Assembly: GCA_963720885.1 (NCBI GenBank)
Contig: CAVRGW010000002.1
Coordinates: 124,001-188,000, forward strand
Direction: 5' to 3'
Source: DATLLN01 sp963720885
GTDB taxonomy: Bacteria; Actinomycetota; Thermoleophilia; Gaiellales; JAICJC01
DNA: 64,000 bases
Part shown: piece by piece, positions 1 to 8,001 of the stretch
Position numbering within the stretch: position 1 is the stretch's first letter
Layout: each line of letters begins with the position of its first letter
Made by a program: the position numbers and the translations under genes
Notes under the pieces: model-generated
Database searches by the model: none
What the model was told of the DNA's origin: nothing
The model's input: only the letters and a program-made list of their open reading frames with translations

Positions 1-426
1 ATTACCGACGCCGGTCAGCGGGTCGGTGCGCGCCAGGTCGAAGAGCTCGCAGCGCACCGTCAGCGCGTACAGCGCCTGCGATGCCAACTCAGCAAACGAC
101 CGTACCAGCTCGCGCTCGCGGGGCGACGACCACCGCTCGCGGCGGTCGAGCGCCAGCGTGCCCAGCACGCGGCCGTGGGCGAACAGCGGAACGCTGAGCC
201 GCGCGACGCCGGACTTGCGACGTGGCTCGCCGCGGCCGCCGGAGGCCAGGATCACCCGCGCGCGCTTGCACGGCACGAGTTGAGACGTCTGCGCCTCGAT
301 CTGCTCGCGGCACTCGGCGAGGTCGTCCTCCTGGAAGACGGCCGACAGCGCAGCCGGGAGCCGGCTGAAGAACATCTGCTCGCGCCAGAACGGGTCGGCG
401 AGATCGACCTCGGGATGGAGCCTCAC
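1..426 (-). CDS. GAF-GGDEF diguanylate cyclase, N-terminal part (runs off the window)
   Basis: Reading leftward from GTG at 426 gives 142 codons open to the window edge. The first ~125 residues look like a GAF sensor domain, with a region reading SVPLFAHGRVLGTLALDRR typical of the GAF core. The fragment ends in TDPLTGVGN, which matches the conserved entry to a GGDEF domain (DPLTGxxN). The likely product makes cyclic di-GMP in response to a GAF-bound signal; the catalytic GGEEF site lies outside the window and cannot be checked. The in-frame codon TAG at 438..436 closes the frame upstream, so the GTG is the only reasonable start. A TAGCCT hexamer lies exactly 6 nt before it, so the mRNA is probably leaderless. 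Confidence 0.8.
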   Translation of the reverse strand, partial: MRLHPEVDLADPFWREQMFFSRLPAALSAVFQEDDLAECREQIEAQTSQLVPCKRARVILASGGRGEPRRKSGVARLSVPLFAHGRVLGTLALDRRERWSSPRERELVRSFAELASQALYALTVRCELFDLARTDPLTGVGN

Positions 427-432
427 CCCTCT

Positions 433-438
433 AGGCTA
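433..438 (-). promoter_or_regulatory. -10 box of GAF-GGDEF gene
   Basis: TAGCCT on the minus strand, 6 nt before the GTG start at 426. The transcript would begin at or next to the start codon. There is no Shine-Dalgarno sequence with usable spacing. Confidence 0.55.
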
Positions 439-472
439 CGAGCAAAACCAGCGATCACCAATGGCACCGGCA

Positions 473-2191
473 TCAGTCGACGATGGCGTAAGCCGGCTGC
501 CGAGGGTCGGCTCCGGCCCGCAGGAAGCCGCTCTCCGCGTCCAGGTAGATCGCCTCCACCGCCGCCGCCCAGCGCGTGAACTCCGGCCACCGCTCCATCC
601 GGTGCCCACGCGACGCGAGGTCGTCGACCGCGGACTGCGGAAACCGATCCTCGTAGCCGAACAGACCAGCCCGGTACTCGAAGGGCGCGAACGAGTCGGG
701 GAAGCTCCACGTCGAGAAGCGGGGGGCGTTGATCGCCTCCTGCACGTCCATCCCGAAGTGGAAGACGTTGAGGAACACCTGCAGCATTGCCTGCACCTGC
801 ATGTCGCCGCCCGGGCAGCCGAACGTGAACACCGAGCCGTCGTCACGCACGGCAATGGCCGGGTTCGGGGTCAGGCGCGGGCGCTTGCCCGGGGCGACCC
901 CCGACGGGTGGCGCGGGTCCGGGCGCGACTGGTCTCCGCGCGACGACGGCACGATGCCCAACCCGGGCACGGCCGGCGAGCAGAATGCGCCGTCCGACGG
1001 TGTGGCCGAGAACGCGTTGCCCCAGCGGTCGATCGCACAGACGTACGACGTGTCCATCGGCCGCGCGCCCAGCATCTCCTCGGTGACCGGCGGCAGCAGG
1101 CCGGGGTCGAACGGCCGGCCGAGCGGCGGCGGCATCGCCGGCTCCGCCCGCCGCATGTCGATGCCCTCCAGGCGGGCGCGGACATGCGCGTCGGACAGCA
1201 GCTCGTCCAGCCCGACGTCGACCATCGCCGGGTCGCCGTAGCGGTACTCGCGATCCGCGAACCCCGCCTTCAGCACTTCGGTGACCAGGTGAATGTGGTC
1301 GGCGTCGTGGGGATCGCCGCCCATCGGGCCCGCGGCCTCCAGCATCCGCAGCGCCTGCGCCAGCACCGGCCCCTGGCACCACGGGCCGCAGGTCAGCACC
1401 TCGAAATCCCGCCAGCGGATGCGCACCGGCGGCTCGTACCGCGAGCGGAACGCCGCCAGGTCGTCGCGGTCGAGCAGCCCACCCTGATCGCGCTGGTGCG
1501 CCACGATGGCGGCGGCGATGTCGCCCTCGTAGAACGCGGCGCGCGCGGCCTCGAGCCCGGCGGCCCGATCGCCCGGCGCTACCGCCTCCTCGTCGGCAAT
1601 GTGCTGGATCGTCGCCGCCAGATCGGCCTGGACGAACCGGTCGCCGACGGTCAGCGGCCGGCCGCCGGGCGCGAAGATCGCACCGACCGACGGCCACCGC
1701 TCCAGGGCGTCGGCGTTCTCGGCGATGTCCTCAGCCAGGTACGGAAAGACGGCGAACCCGTCGCGGGCGTGGCGGATCGCGGCGCCGGCGACCTCGCCGA
1801 AGGTCATCGTGCCGAAGTCGCGCAGCGCCGTGATCCATGCGTCGGGCGCGGCCGGCACGACAGTGCGCAGCACGCCCAGCGGGATCTGGCCGTCGTGCTC
1901 GCGCATGAACAGCTGCGGGTCGAGCGCCCGCGGCCAGTGGCCGAGGCCGGCGATCGTCTCGACCCGTCCCTCGGCGGTGCGGATCATGATCGGCGCCACA
2001 CCGGCCACGTTCACCTCGTCCGAGTGCAGCACACCCAGGCAGATGCCGGCGCAGCAACCGGCGTCGACGGCGTTGCCGCCCCCCTCGAGCACCGCGAAGC
2101 CGGCGGCGGCGGCCAGATGATGCCCGGCCGAGACGGCGTGGCGCGAGCCGTACAGGGTCGGGCGCCGGGACGCGCCGCCGATGTCAGCCAC
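473..2191 (-). CDS. Gamma-glutamyltransferase family protein
   Basis: 572 residues starting from GTG at 2191. The N-terminal region has the family signature VLEGGGNAVDAG (residues ~34-45). The Thr381 context (DTSYVCAIDRWGNAFS) matches the autoprocessing and nucleophilic threonine that starts the small subunit. GCPGGDMQ near residue 460 matches the oxyanion-hole glycines. Known members cleave gamma-glutamyl bonds of glutathione-like substrates or acylate/deacylate related amides; the substrate here is unknown. No signal peptide is seen, so it may act in the cytoplasm, unlike classic periplasmic enzymes. Its GTG overlaps the stop of the upstream hydrolase by 8 nt (GTGGCTGA), so the two are co-translated. 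The frame is open further upstream to 2338, but that part lies inside the hydrolase gene and is low-complexity. Confidence 0.85.
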   Translation of the reverse strand: MADIGGASRRPTLYGSRHAVSAGHHLAAAAGFAVLEGGGNAVDAGCCAGICLGVLHSDEVNVAGVAPIMIRTAEGRVETIAGLGHWPRALDPQLFMREHDGQIPLGVLRTVVPAAPDAWITALRDFGTMTFGEVAGAAIRHARDGFAVFPYLAEDIAENADALERWPSVGAIFAPGGRPLTVGDRFVQADLAATIQHIADEEAVAPGDRAAGLEAARAAFYEGDIAAAIVAHQRDQGGLLDRDDLAAFRSRYEPPVRIRWRDFEVLTCGPWCQGPVLAQALRMLEAAGPMGGDPHDADHIHLVTEVLKAGFADREYRYGDPAMVDVGLDELLSDAHVRARLEGIDMRRAEPAMPPPLGRPFDPGLLPPVTEEMLGARPMDTSYVCAIDRWGNAFSATPSDGAFCSPAVPGLGIVPSSRGDQSRPDPRHPSGVAPGKRPRLTPNPAIAVRDDGSVFTFGCPGGDMQVQAMLQVFLNVFHFGMDVQEAINAPRFSTWSFPDSFAPFEYRAGLFGYEDRFPQSAVDDLASRGHRMERWPEFTRWAAAVEAIYLDAESGFLRAGADPRQPAYAIVD

Positions 2192-3878
2192 GCCGGACGA
2201 CCGGCAGCACAACGTGGGACGGGTGCTCGCGATCGTGGTACACGAGCTGCCTGGCGACGATCGTCGCGGACGCGGTGCCGAAGGGTTCCCCGGTGTTCGG
2301 GTTACGGTCGAAGCGATCGAAGTTGCTCGACGAGACATCGACGCGCAACCGGTGGCCGGGTAGCAGCACGTAGCTCGTCGCGCACATCGAGATGACGTAC
2401 TCGTAGACGCGGCTCGCCTCGATCGACGACGGCCGGTCGAGGCCCTCCCGGTATCGGGCGCGGACGATGCCGTCCTGGATCGTGTTCACGGTGCCGTCCG
2501 GGAAGACGTCGCAGAGCGCCACCGTGAAGTCGGTGTCGGGCGCGCTCGACGAGGCGTGGAGGTGGGCCGCGACCGGCCCCATCAGCTCGAGCTCCTCGTC
2601 CAAGGCCTCGCCGACGTACCGGAGAATGTCGGCTCGACCGTCGAGTCCACGGCGGTCGCCGATCGCCGTCGCCAGCGCCCAGCAGTTGCCGCCGACGGTT
2701 TCGGCGACCGGATCGGCTGGGTCATACGAGTATCCGTCGGGCGGTTCGTCGGCGATCGGTGCCTCAAGAGACAACGTACCCTCCGAGCACAGGTAGAGCG
2801 GCGTGGCGACCGCGTCGGGCGGCGGCCAGACCTGCTCGCTTGCCCAGCGGTTGCGGCCCAGCGTGAACAGGTTGACGTTCCCATCGGCGCCGAAGCCGTT
2901 GTCGAGTCCCATCAGATAGCGGTCGAAGAACGCCTGGTAGCGGTCCCAGCGGTGCTGCGCCGTCGGCGGGAGCTGCATGCACACCGCGCGGTCGGTGTAG
3001 TCGCCGGAGCCCTCGTGATCCCATGGGCCGATCATCAGGTGGACGTCCTCTGGCTGCGGATGCACCTCCATCAGCCGGGCGTAGTCGGCCAGCTGCGGCC
3101 CGATGTAGACGTCGTACCAGCCGCCCCAGGAGAGCACCGGAACGTGGATGTCGGCGATCCGGTCGGCGAGCCCGTGGCGCGCCCACCAGTCGCGGTCGTC
3201 CGCATGGGCAACGAGTTCGAGGAAGAAGGCGCCCTCGAGGCCGACCGTCCGCGGCAGCTCGGTCAGCGGCAGGGCGTATGGATCGACGCCGGAGACGTCG
3301 GCGTACTCCTGCGCATCCATGGCCAGCGCCCAGTAGCCGGTCGTGTTCAGTAGGAAGGCGCCCTGCCGAAACCATGCCGCACGGCGGTCGACGCCGATGT
3401 CACCAGGGGCGATGCACGCGATCGCCGGATGCCCGCTCATCGCCGCCGCATAGGAGGTGATGCCGTAGTACGACTCGCCCCAGAGCCCGACCCGGCCGTC
3501 GCACCAGTCCTGCGCGATCGCCCACTCGACGGTGTCGTAGCCGTCCTCCACCTCGTTGACACCGGGGTCGAACGCGCCGCCGGACGAGAACTTTCCGCGC
3601 ACGTCCTGGACGACGCACGCATAGCCCTTGCGGGCGAAGAACTCGCCGACCACGTCCAGCTCCATGTCCTCGGTCTGCTTGCCATACGGCTGGCGGATGA
3701 TCACAGCGGGCGCCGGCCCGAGGCCGGCCGCGCGGTAGACGTCCGCACCCAGCCGCACACCGTCGCGCATCGTCGCGAACACGTCGGCCAGCACCTCGAC
3801 CCCGTCCGCCCGGTCGGGGGTGCCCGACGGGATCTCGAGCGTGACGTGCACCTCGTCAGACGCGGGGTGGTAGCTCAC
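2184..3878 (-). CDS. CocE/NonD (X-Pro dipeptidyl-peptidase family) hydrolase
   Basis: 564 residues. An alpha/beta-hydrolase fold opens with the substrate entry MRDGVRLGADVYR (~37-49). The nucleophile elbow GESYYG places Ser136 as catalytic, and GPWDHEG (~280) supplies the catalytic histidine. The C-terminal third has the beta-rich (jelly-roll) character of PF08530. Family members include cocaine esterase, glutaryl-7-ACA acylase and X-Pro dipeptidyl peptidase, so an acyl or peptide substrate is expected but cannot be named. No signal peptide. The start is GTG at 3878, chosen because TAGGAT lies exactly 6 nt upstream. It is the first gene of a two-gene operon with the gamma-glutamyltransferase, suggesting shared use of modified peptides or amides. 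Confidence 0.85.
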   Translation of the reverse strand: MSYHPASDEVHVTLEIPSGTPDRADGVEVLADVFATMRDGVRLGADVYRAAGLGPAPAVIIRQPYGKQTEDMELDVVGEFFARKGYACVVQDVRGKFSSGGAFDPGVNEVEDGYDTVEWAIAQDWCDGRVGLWGESYYGITSYAAAMSGHPAIACIAPGDIGVDRRAAWFRQGAFLLNTTGYWALAMDAQEYADVSGVDPYALPLTELPRTVGLEGAFFLELVAHADDRDWWARHGLADRIADIHVPVLSWGGWYDVYIGPQLADYARLMEVHPQPEDVHLMIGPWDHEGSGDYTDRAVCMQLPPTAQHRWDRYQAFFDRYLMGLDNGFGADGNVNLFTLGRNRWASEQVWPPPDAVATPLYLCSEGTLSLEAPIADEPPDGYSYDPADPVAETVGGNCWALATAIGDRRGLDGRADILRYVGEALDEELELMGPVAAHLHASSSAPDTDFTVALCDVFPDGTVNTIQDGIVRARYREGLDRPSSIEASRVYEYVISMCATSYVLLPGHRLRVDVSSSNFDRFDRNPNTGEPFGTASATIVARQLVYHDREHPSHVVLPVVRRG

Positions 3879-3884
3879 CGCGTC

Positions 3885-3890
3885 ATCCTA
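3885..3890 (-). promoter_or_regulatory. -10 box of the hydrolase/GGT operon
   Basis: TAGGAT on the minus strand, 6 nt before the GTG at 3878, giving a leaderless start. A copy of the GGGGTC-type palindrome lies just upstream at 3904-3915, close to where a -35 element would be. Confidence 0.6.
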
Positions 3891-3900
3891 CCGGCGCGAC

Positions 3901-3918
3901 CAAGGGGTCTGACCCTGC
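3901..3918. repeat. Degenerate copy of dispersed GGGGTC-W-GACCCC palindrome
   Basis: The stretch contains GGGTC-T-GACCC, a 5-bp perfect inverted repeat around a central T. It is related to the better copies at 26892, 34165 and 34235. This is the weakest of the four. Confidence 0.5.
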
Positions 3919-3980
3919 TGTTGCGCGTGGCGCCGATACCACGATCTGGCGATGGCGGCCCTGGCCGCGGCGGACTGACA

Positions 3981-4208
3981 ATGGCGGGTAGGACAGTGGA
4001 GCGCCCACGCTGCCTTGCCTGCCAGGCTCTCGCAACGCACGCGGTTCGCACGACGGACGGCCGGCTCGCGAACGCCTGCGCCGAACACGCCGGCCCGGCG
4101 ATGGCCGAGGCCGGCGTCGCCGTGGCCGATCCCTGCGGGCCGGAGTGCGCCGAGTTCGGGTGCGCGGGCGTCGACGGGTGGACGCACCAGCTGCGCGCCG
4201 GCAACTAG
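3981..4208 (+). CDS. Small cysteine-rich protein, unknown function
   Basis: 75 residues. It contains CLAC near residue 11-14, a lone Cys near 34, and a CGPECAEFGC cluster near 52-61, spacing that could hold a metal ion such as zinc. No family is recognised. The start ATG at 3981 has neither a good Shine-Dalgarno nor a -10 box, so an internal start is possible. The stop TAG shares the tetranucleotide CTAG with the stop of the convergent pilin gene, a tight tail-to-tail arrangement that supports both genes being real. Confidence is limited by its small size. Confidence 0.45.
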   Translation: MAGRTVERPRCLACQALATHAVRTTDGRLANACAEHAGPAMAEAGVAVADPCGPECAEFGCAGVDGWTHQLRAGN

Positions 4209-4360
4209 AGCCCGGCGGCGACCGACTGGAGCGTGGTGCCCAGCACACCCGAGAGCGCGGTGAACAGCGCGGCCACCGCGAACAGGATCACGCCGAGCGT
4301 GATCGCGTACTCGGACGTGGCCTGACCGGCCTGCGAGCCATCGATCCACGGTGTCCCCAT
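4205..4360 (-). CDS. Flp/Fap-type small pilin
   Basis: 51 residues. After a short polar leader comes GQATSEYAITLGVILFAVAA, that is, a Glu (E17) before a hydrophobic helix (~20-40). This is the pattern of Flp-type IVb pilins, where prepilin peptidase would cut after a small residue just before the mature N-terminus. Pilins of this class assemble into tad pili for adhesion. No tad assembly genes (cpaF, tadB, tadC, prepilin peptidase) are in the window, so the subunit is an orphan here. The start ATG at 4360 is supported by TAGGCT exactly 6 nt upstream. Its stop codon overlaps that of the convergent Cys-rich gene. It is shorter than many annotation cut-offs and easy to miss. Confidence 0.75.
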   Translation of the reverse strand: MGTPWIDGSQAGQATSEYAITLGVILFAVAALFTALSGVLGTTLQSVAAGL

Positions 4361-4366
4361 AGTTTC

Positions 4367-4372
4367 AGCCTA
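4367..4372 (-). promoter_or_regulatory. -10 box of Flp pilin gene
   Basis: TAGGCT on the minus strand, 6 nt before the ATG at 4360. Leaderless arrangement. Confidence 0.55.
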
Positions 4373-4390
4373 CTGACGCAGGCCGGGGCG

Positions 4391-5818
4391 TCAACCGACG
4401 TGCACCCAGGACGCCACGGACGGGACGCCCGTGGAGTTCAAGATGAACAGCATGTAGTACCCAGGAGGCGCGACGCCGGTGGACGGCACATGCGCCGAGA
4501 TCCCGTTCGCCGTCGTCGTGAACTGCAGCTCGACCATCCGCTGGTGCATGTCGTTGGCATGGGTGGTGGCGCCCGGCGCCATCAGCACAGCGCGGTTCAC
4601 CGCGTTCGGCGTGACGACGCTCAGGGTGCCGCCGTTGGCGACGCTCGCCGTGGCCGAGGTGATCGTCGGCCGTGCTCCCTTGAACAGGTACGGCGGCGAA
4701 TAGATGTCCAGCTTCTTCTGGCCGCCACCCGGCCGGTTGTCGCCGCCCGAGAGCACGCGACCGTCGGGCAGCAGGATCGCCGTCGAGTGATACGCGCGGC
4801 GCAGCGTCTGCGTCGCCATCTTCCGCCAGGTGTTCATCGCCGGGTCGTACAGCAGCGTGTCGTACTGAGGCAGCTCGTCCTTGCCCTTGCCGTTGCCGCC
4901 GACGCCGAGCAGGGTGCCGTCCGGCAGGATCACCAGGTTCATGTCGTGGCGCCCCTGCGGCATCGACGCCAGCGACTGCCAGGTCGGATTGGCGGCGGAG
5001 AAGTCCATCACCTGCGCGGTGGGCGTGGCCAGCGAGCCGGCGCCCGTGCCGCCGACGATCATCACCTTCGACGATCCGCCGGGGCCGCCCGGCAGCAGCA
5101 CGGCCGACTTCTGGCCGGCGCGCGTCTGCGGCTTGGGCAGGAAGGTCCGCGCCCAGCTCGATGTGTTGATGATCGACGCCTCGCTGCGGCTGACCACGGC
5201 CAGCCGGGTATCCGGCAGCACGTAGACGTGCGGGTACCAGTTGTCGTAGTGGTTCCCGACGACCTGCAGCGAGCCGGTGCTCGGCGGGACGCCCGGGGTG
5301 TACAGCTCGGAGGTGGCGTTGGGCTGCGCGTTCTCGTCGCTGCCGCCGGTGATGAACACCTTCGAGTTCGCGGTCAGCGTGGCGGTCGGGTAGTACCTCC
5401 CGGCCTGCATGTCCGGGCCCTTCGTCCAGGTGTTGGTCTTGGGATCGAAGATCGCGGTGATCGGCGGGCCGTGGATGCCGACGGTGCGGCCGCCGGCCGA
5501 GAAGATCCGGCCGTCCGGCAGGATCGTGTGGCCGCCGCAGAAGATCGGGCCGGGGTTGTTGATGCGCACGGTCGTGTTGCTCACCGGATCCCAGATCGCG
5601 GTGACGCCCTCCTCGCCGAACATCAGCACCTTGCCGTTGTTGAGCAGTGCCATGTGGACGGCGGTGATCGCATTGGGCGGCGTGAACGGGGTTCCCCAGA
5701 CGCCGGTGTCGACGTTGGCGGCGCTGGCACGGGAAGGCCCGTGCGATGCAAATGAGGCGGCGACGACCGCCAGTCCGGCGACGATCGCAATCAGTGGGCC
5801 GCGCGGGAGCCTGCGCAT
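4391..5818 (-). CDS. Secreted galactose-oxidase-like (radical copper oxidase) kelch protein
   Basis: 475 residues with a signal peptide (~1-34, hydrophobic 9-22, AxA before ANVDTG). Seven-bladed kelch repeats carry ILPDGRIFSAGG-like motifs, and a C-terminal DUF1929 immunoglobulin-like domain follows (~385-475). The metal-radical residues of galactose/glyoxal oxidases can be matched: Cys94 in FCGG and Tyr142/143 in RYYPTA as the possible Cys-Tyr cofactor, RAYHS for the axial Tyr and equatorial His, and a His in THANDMHQR (~420). If they are functional, it oxidises an alcohol or aldehyde outside the cell with O2, producing H2O2. The ATG at 5818 has an AAAGGGG Shine-Dalgarno and a full promoter upstream, unlike most neighbours. 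Confidence 0.8.
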   Translation of the reverse strand: MRRLPRGPLIAIVAGLAVVAASFASHGPSRASAANVDTGVWGTPFTPPNAITAVHMALLNNGKVLMFGEEGVTAIWDPVSNTTVRINNPGPIFCGGHTILPDGRIFSAGGRTVGIHGPPITAIFDPKTNTWTKGPDMQAGRYYPTATLTANSKVFITGGSDENAQPNATSELYTPGVPPSTGSLQVVGNHYDNWYPHVYVLPDTRLAVVSRSEASIINTSSWARTFLPKPQTRAGQKSAVLLPGGPGGSSKVMIVGGTGAGSLATPTAQVMDFSAANPTWQSLASMPQGRHDMNLVILPDGTLLGVGGNGKGKDELPQYDTLLYDPAMNTWRKMATQTLRRAYHSTAILLPDGRVLSGGDNRPGGGQKKLDIYSPPYLFKGARPTITSATASVANGGTLSVVTPNAVNRAVLMAPGATTHANDMHQRMVELQFTTTANGISAHVPSTGVAPPGYYMLFILNSTGVPSVASWVHVG

Positions 5819-5852
5819 AGCTGTACCCCTTTCACCAAGATGAAGCCAACCG

Positions 5853-5880
5853 AGCATACGCGTCCTTCGTAAAGAGTCAA
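5853..5880 (-). promoter_or_regulatory. Sigma-70-type promoter of the galactose-oxidase-like gene
   Basis: On the minus strand, TTGACT (5880-5875) and TATGCT (5858-5853) are separated by 16 nt. The start codon lies 35 nt downstream with an AAAGGGG ribosome-binding site, so this mRNA has a leader. It is the best -35/-10 pair noticed in the window. Confidence 0.7.
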
Positions 5881-5894
5881 GTGGTTGTCGCAAG

Positions 5895-5900
5895 TACCAT
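5895..5900 (+). promoter_or_regulatory. -10 box of flippase-like gene
   Basis: TACCAT, 8 nt before the ATG at 5909, in the divergent region shared with the oxidase promoter. Confidence 0.4.
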
Positions 5901-5908
5901 TGGCATTC

Positions 5909-6904
5909 ATGGCCTCGTGGTTCCAGACGTTCGGAGACCGCGCGCTCATCCTCGGGCGGCGCCCACGGTTGCGGCTCGCGCTCCAGCTGCTGGCCTTCGC
6001 GGTGCTCACCGGGTCGCTGGTCTACGCCGTGCGCGACTCGTGGTCGGACGCCGAGGAGCTCCTGCGGACGGCCGATCCGCTGAGCCTGGCGCTGGGGCTG
6101 GGCGCGATCGCCGCCTACTACCTGGCGTTCGTCGTCGGATGGCAGCTGATCCTGCGTGCGATGGGCATCGAGCTCGACTACCGCACCGCGCTGCGGGCGG
6201 AGATGCTCTCGATGCTCGCCAAGTACATCCCCGGCGGCGTCTGGACGCCCGCCGCCCGGGTGGTCGCCGTGCGCAAGGTGGGCGTCCGCAACACGCCGCT
6301 GGTGCTGGGGTCGATCGCGCTCGAGGCCGGCCTCTCGGCGATCGCCGGGGTCGCCGTGTTCGTCCTCTCGCTGGGCACCGTGAGCTCGCGCGACGCGCCG
6401 GTCTGGCCGCTCGCCGCATTCGTGCTGGTGCTGGTGGTGCTGCTGCACCCGCGGGTGTTCTCTCCGCTGATGACGCGGATCGCCCGGCGCCTGGGCAGCG
6501 GACCGATCCCCCGCATCCGCGAGCGCGTCCTGCTCGGCCTGGTCGCGTACTACTGCTTGACGTGGCTGCTGGCGGGCCTGGCGCTGTTCTTCCTCGCCCG
6601 GTCGGTCGGCAACCCGCCGGTCAGCTCGATCCCCTACCTGGGCGGCGTCAGCGCCGTGGGAGCGATCGTCGCGGTGCTGGTCGTGATCGCCCCGTCCGGG
6701 CTGGGCGTGCGGGAGGGGGCGATGTACAGCCTGCTGGTCGCGGTCATGAGCCCCGCAGCCGCGCTGGGCACGGTCGTGCTCAACCGGCTGGGGATCACCG
6801 TGGTCGAACTGGTGCTGCTGATCACCATCGGCACGCGGCGGCGCGTGGTGCTGCCTCCGCCCGATGAAGGCGCGGAGCCTGCGCCTGATCCGTCAGTCGC
6901 TTGA
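5909..6904 (+). CDS. Flippase-like membrane protein (LPG synthase TM/UPF0104 family)
   Basis: 331 residues with about eight hydrophobic segments. The motif AKYIPGGVWTPAARVVAVRK (~95-114) corresponds to the conserved (K/R)YIPGGxW region of the MprF N-terminal flippase/AglD2/UPF0104 family. APSGLGVREG near residue 265 is the second family hallmark. The catalytic aminoacyl-phosphatidylglycerol synthase domain of full MprF is absent, so this is the membrane part only. It is likely to move a lipid-linked substrate across the membrane, but the substrate is unknown. The ATG at 5909 is preferred over one 8 codons earlier because the TACCAT box lies between the two. Divergent from the secreted oxidase. 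Confidence 0.75.
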   Translation: MASWFQTFGDRALILGRRPRLRLALQLLAFAVLTGSLVYAVRDSWSDAEELLRTADPLSLALGLGAIAAYYLAFVVGWQLILRAMGIELDYRTALRAEMLSMLAKYIPGGVWTPAARVVAVRKVGVRNTPLVLGSIALEAGLSAIAGVAVFVLSLGTVSSRDAPVWPLAAFVLVLVVLLHPRVFSPLMTRIARRLGSGPIPRIRERVLLGLVAYYCLTWLLAGLALFFLARSVGNPPVSSIPYLGGVSAVGAIVAVLVVIAPSGLGVREGAMYSLLVAVMSPAAALGTVVLNRLGITVVELVLLITIGTRRRVVLPPPDEGAEPAPDPSVA

Positions 6905-6908
6905 GAGC

Positions 6909-7103
6909 CTAGAAGCCGAGCCGCGAACGAAGCGAGCGGCCACGCCCCGTGTGGCGGCGGACCGAACGCACGAATCGCTCTCGCCTCGACAGCTTGCGGC
7001 CGGGGAGGCGATGGTTCAGGTCGACGATCTCACTGACGATACGTCGCCGGAGCGCTGCAATGTCCTCACGCGCGTGTTCGACTGGTGCATCGGTCACTGC
7101 CAT
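6909..7103 (-). CDS. Possible small basic protein, unknown function
   Basis: 64 codons in a stretch otherwise without a gene. The predicted product is helical and very rich in arginine towards the C-terminus (RRERFVRSVRRHTGRGRS). No family is recognised. It ends convergently just after the flippase-like gene. No strong ribosome-binding site or -10 box was found at the ATG at 7103. It could be a spurious frame in GC-rich DNA. Confidence 0.35.
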   Translation of the reverse strand: MAVTDAPVEHAREDIAALRRRIVSEIVDLNHRLPGRKLSRRERFVRSVRRHTGRGRSLRSRLGF

Positions 7104-7215
7104 CGTCGAAGAATGCCAGAGCACCCGGCCGGACGCACGAAAAACCGGAAGTTCTAACAAATCGTCGAATGTATCGAACCGTGATCAAATCTCGACGCGA
7201 CATACTCGTTCTGTC

Positions 7216-8001
7216 GTGAGCACGAAGCACAAGAAGCGCCGTGCGCCCGGCCGCGTCAAGACCCCTCCCCCGGCGCCCGACCGGACGCGATCGCTGTGGA
7301 TAGTCACCGGCGTCGTGTTTCTCGTGCTCGTCGGCGCCGTCTCCGTGCTGGCGATGATGCACCGCACCGGGCCGGGCCCGCCGCCGGCCAAGACCCCCGG
7401 CCTGGGCGACGCCTCCGCATCCCCGGCGCTGGTCAAGGCGGCCGACGAGGTCGACTTCCACACGGTGACCGAGCCCGGTGTCGGGCAGCTCGAGGACGAC
7501 CCTGCGAGTGCCGCCGGCGGGCCGTCCAACCCCGACCTGCTGAAGGCCGGGACTACTGCGCCGCCGTTCACTCTCAAGACACCGCAGGGCGACTCCGTGT
7601 CCCTGGCCAGCCTCAGCGGCAAGGCCGTGCTGCTCGAGTTCTTCGCGACCTGGTGTCCACACTGCCAGGCCGAAGCACCGCACCTGTCGAAGCTGGCACG
7701 TGAGCTGAAGCCACAGGGCGTCGAGTTCGTGTCGGTCAACGCCGACTCGGAGGACGCTGCGAGCGTGTTCGCCTATCACCGCTACTTCGGGCTGCCCTTC
7801 CCCTCGCTGGTCGACCCCGGACAGCCGACCGGATCGTTCACACAGCAGGGCGGACGCGGCCCGGTCAGCACGGCGTACAACGTCGAGTCGTACCCGACGT
7901 TCTACGTCATCAACACGCACGGCACGATCACCTGGGCGAGCGACGGTGAGCAGCCCGACGCGCTGCTCCGCCGGCTGCTGCTCAAGGCCGCGAATGACTG
8001 A
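7216..8001 (+). CDS. Membrane-anchored TlpA/ResA-like thioredoxin
   Basis: 261 residues. A basic N-terminus is followed by one membrane helix (~27-47) and a linker. A redoxin domain follows (~112-258) with the active site FFATWCPHC (Cys147, Cys150) and a cis-proline region SYPTFYVI. Such proteins sit outside the membrane and reduce or exchange disulfides, for example in cytochrome c maturation. The next gene begins within its stop (ATGACTGA, 8-nt overlap) and encodes a MauE/DoxX membrane protein, a known partner type. GTG at 7216 is used because no other start gives the basic/TM anchor cleanly. A CATACT hexamer lies 10 nt upstream in a less GC-rich stretch. Confidence 0.85.
   Translation: MSTKHKKRRAPGRVKTPPPAPDRTRSLWIVTGVVFLVLVGAVSVLAMMHRTGPGPPPAKTPGLGDASASPALVKAADEVDFHTVTEPGVGQLEDDPASAAGGPSNPDLLKAGTTAPPFTLKTPQGDSVSLASLSGKAVLLEFFATWCPHCQAEAPHLSKLARELKPQGVEFVSVNADSEDAASVFAYHRYFGLPFPSLVDPGQPTGSFTQQGGRGPVSTAYNVESYPTFYVINTHGTITWASDGEQPDALLRRLLLKAAND

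Noticed and set aside
2192..2338. Upstream extension of the gamma-glutamyltransferase
   Set aside because: Lies within the hydrolase gene and is Ser/Arg/Thr low-complexity; the GTG at 2191 overlapping the hydrolase stop is far more natural.
461..2395. Long open frame on the plus strand opposite the gamma-glutamyltransferase
   Set aside because: Arg/His-rich, no family motifs. The opposite strand encodes a clear enzyme. Typical antisense shadow in GC-rich DNA.
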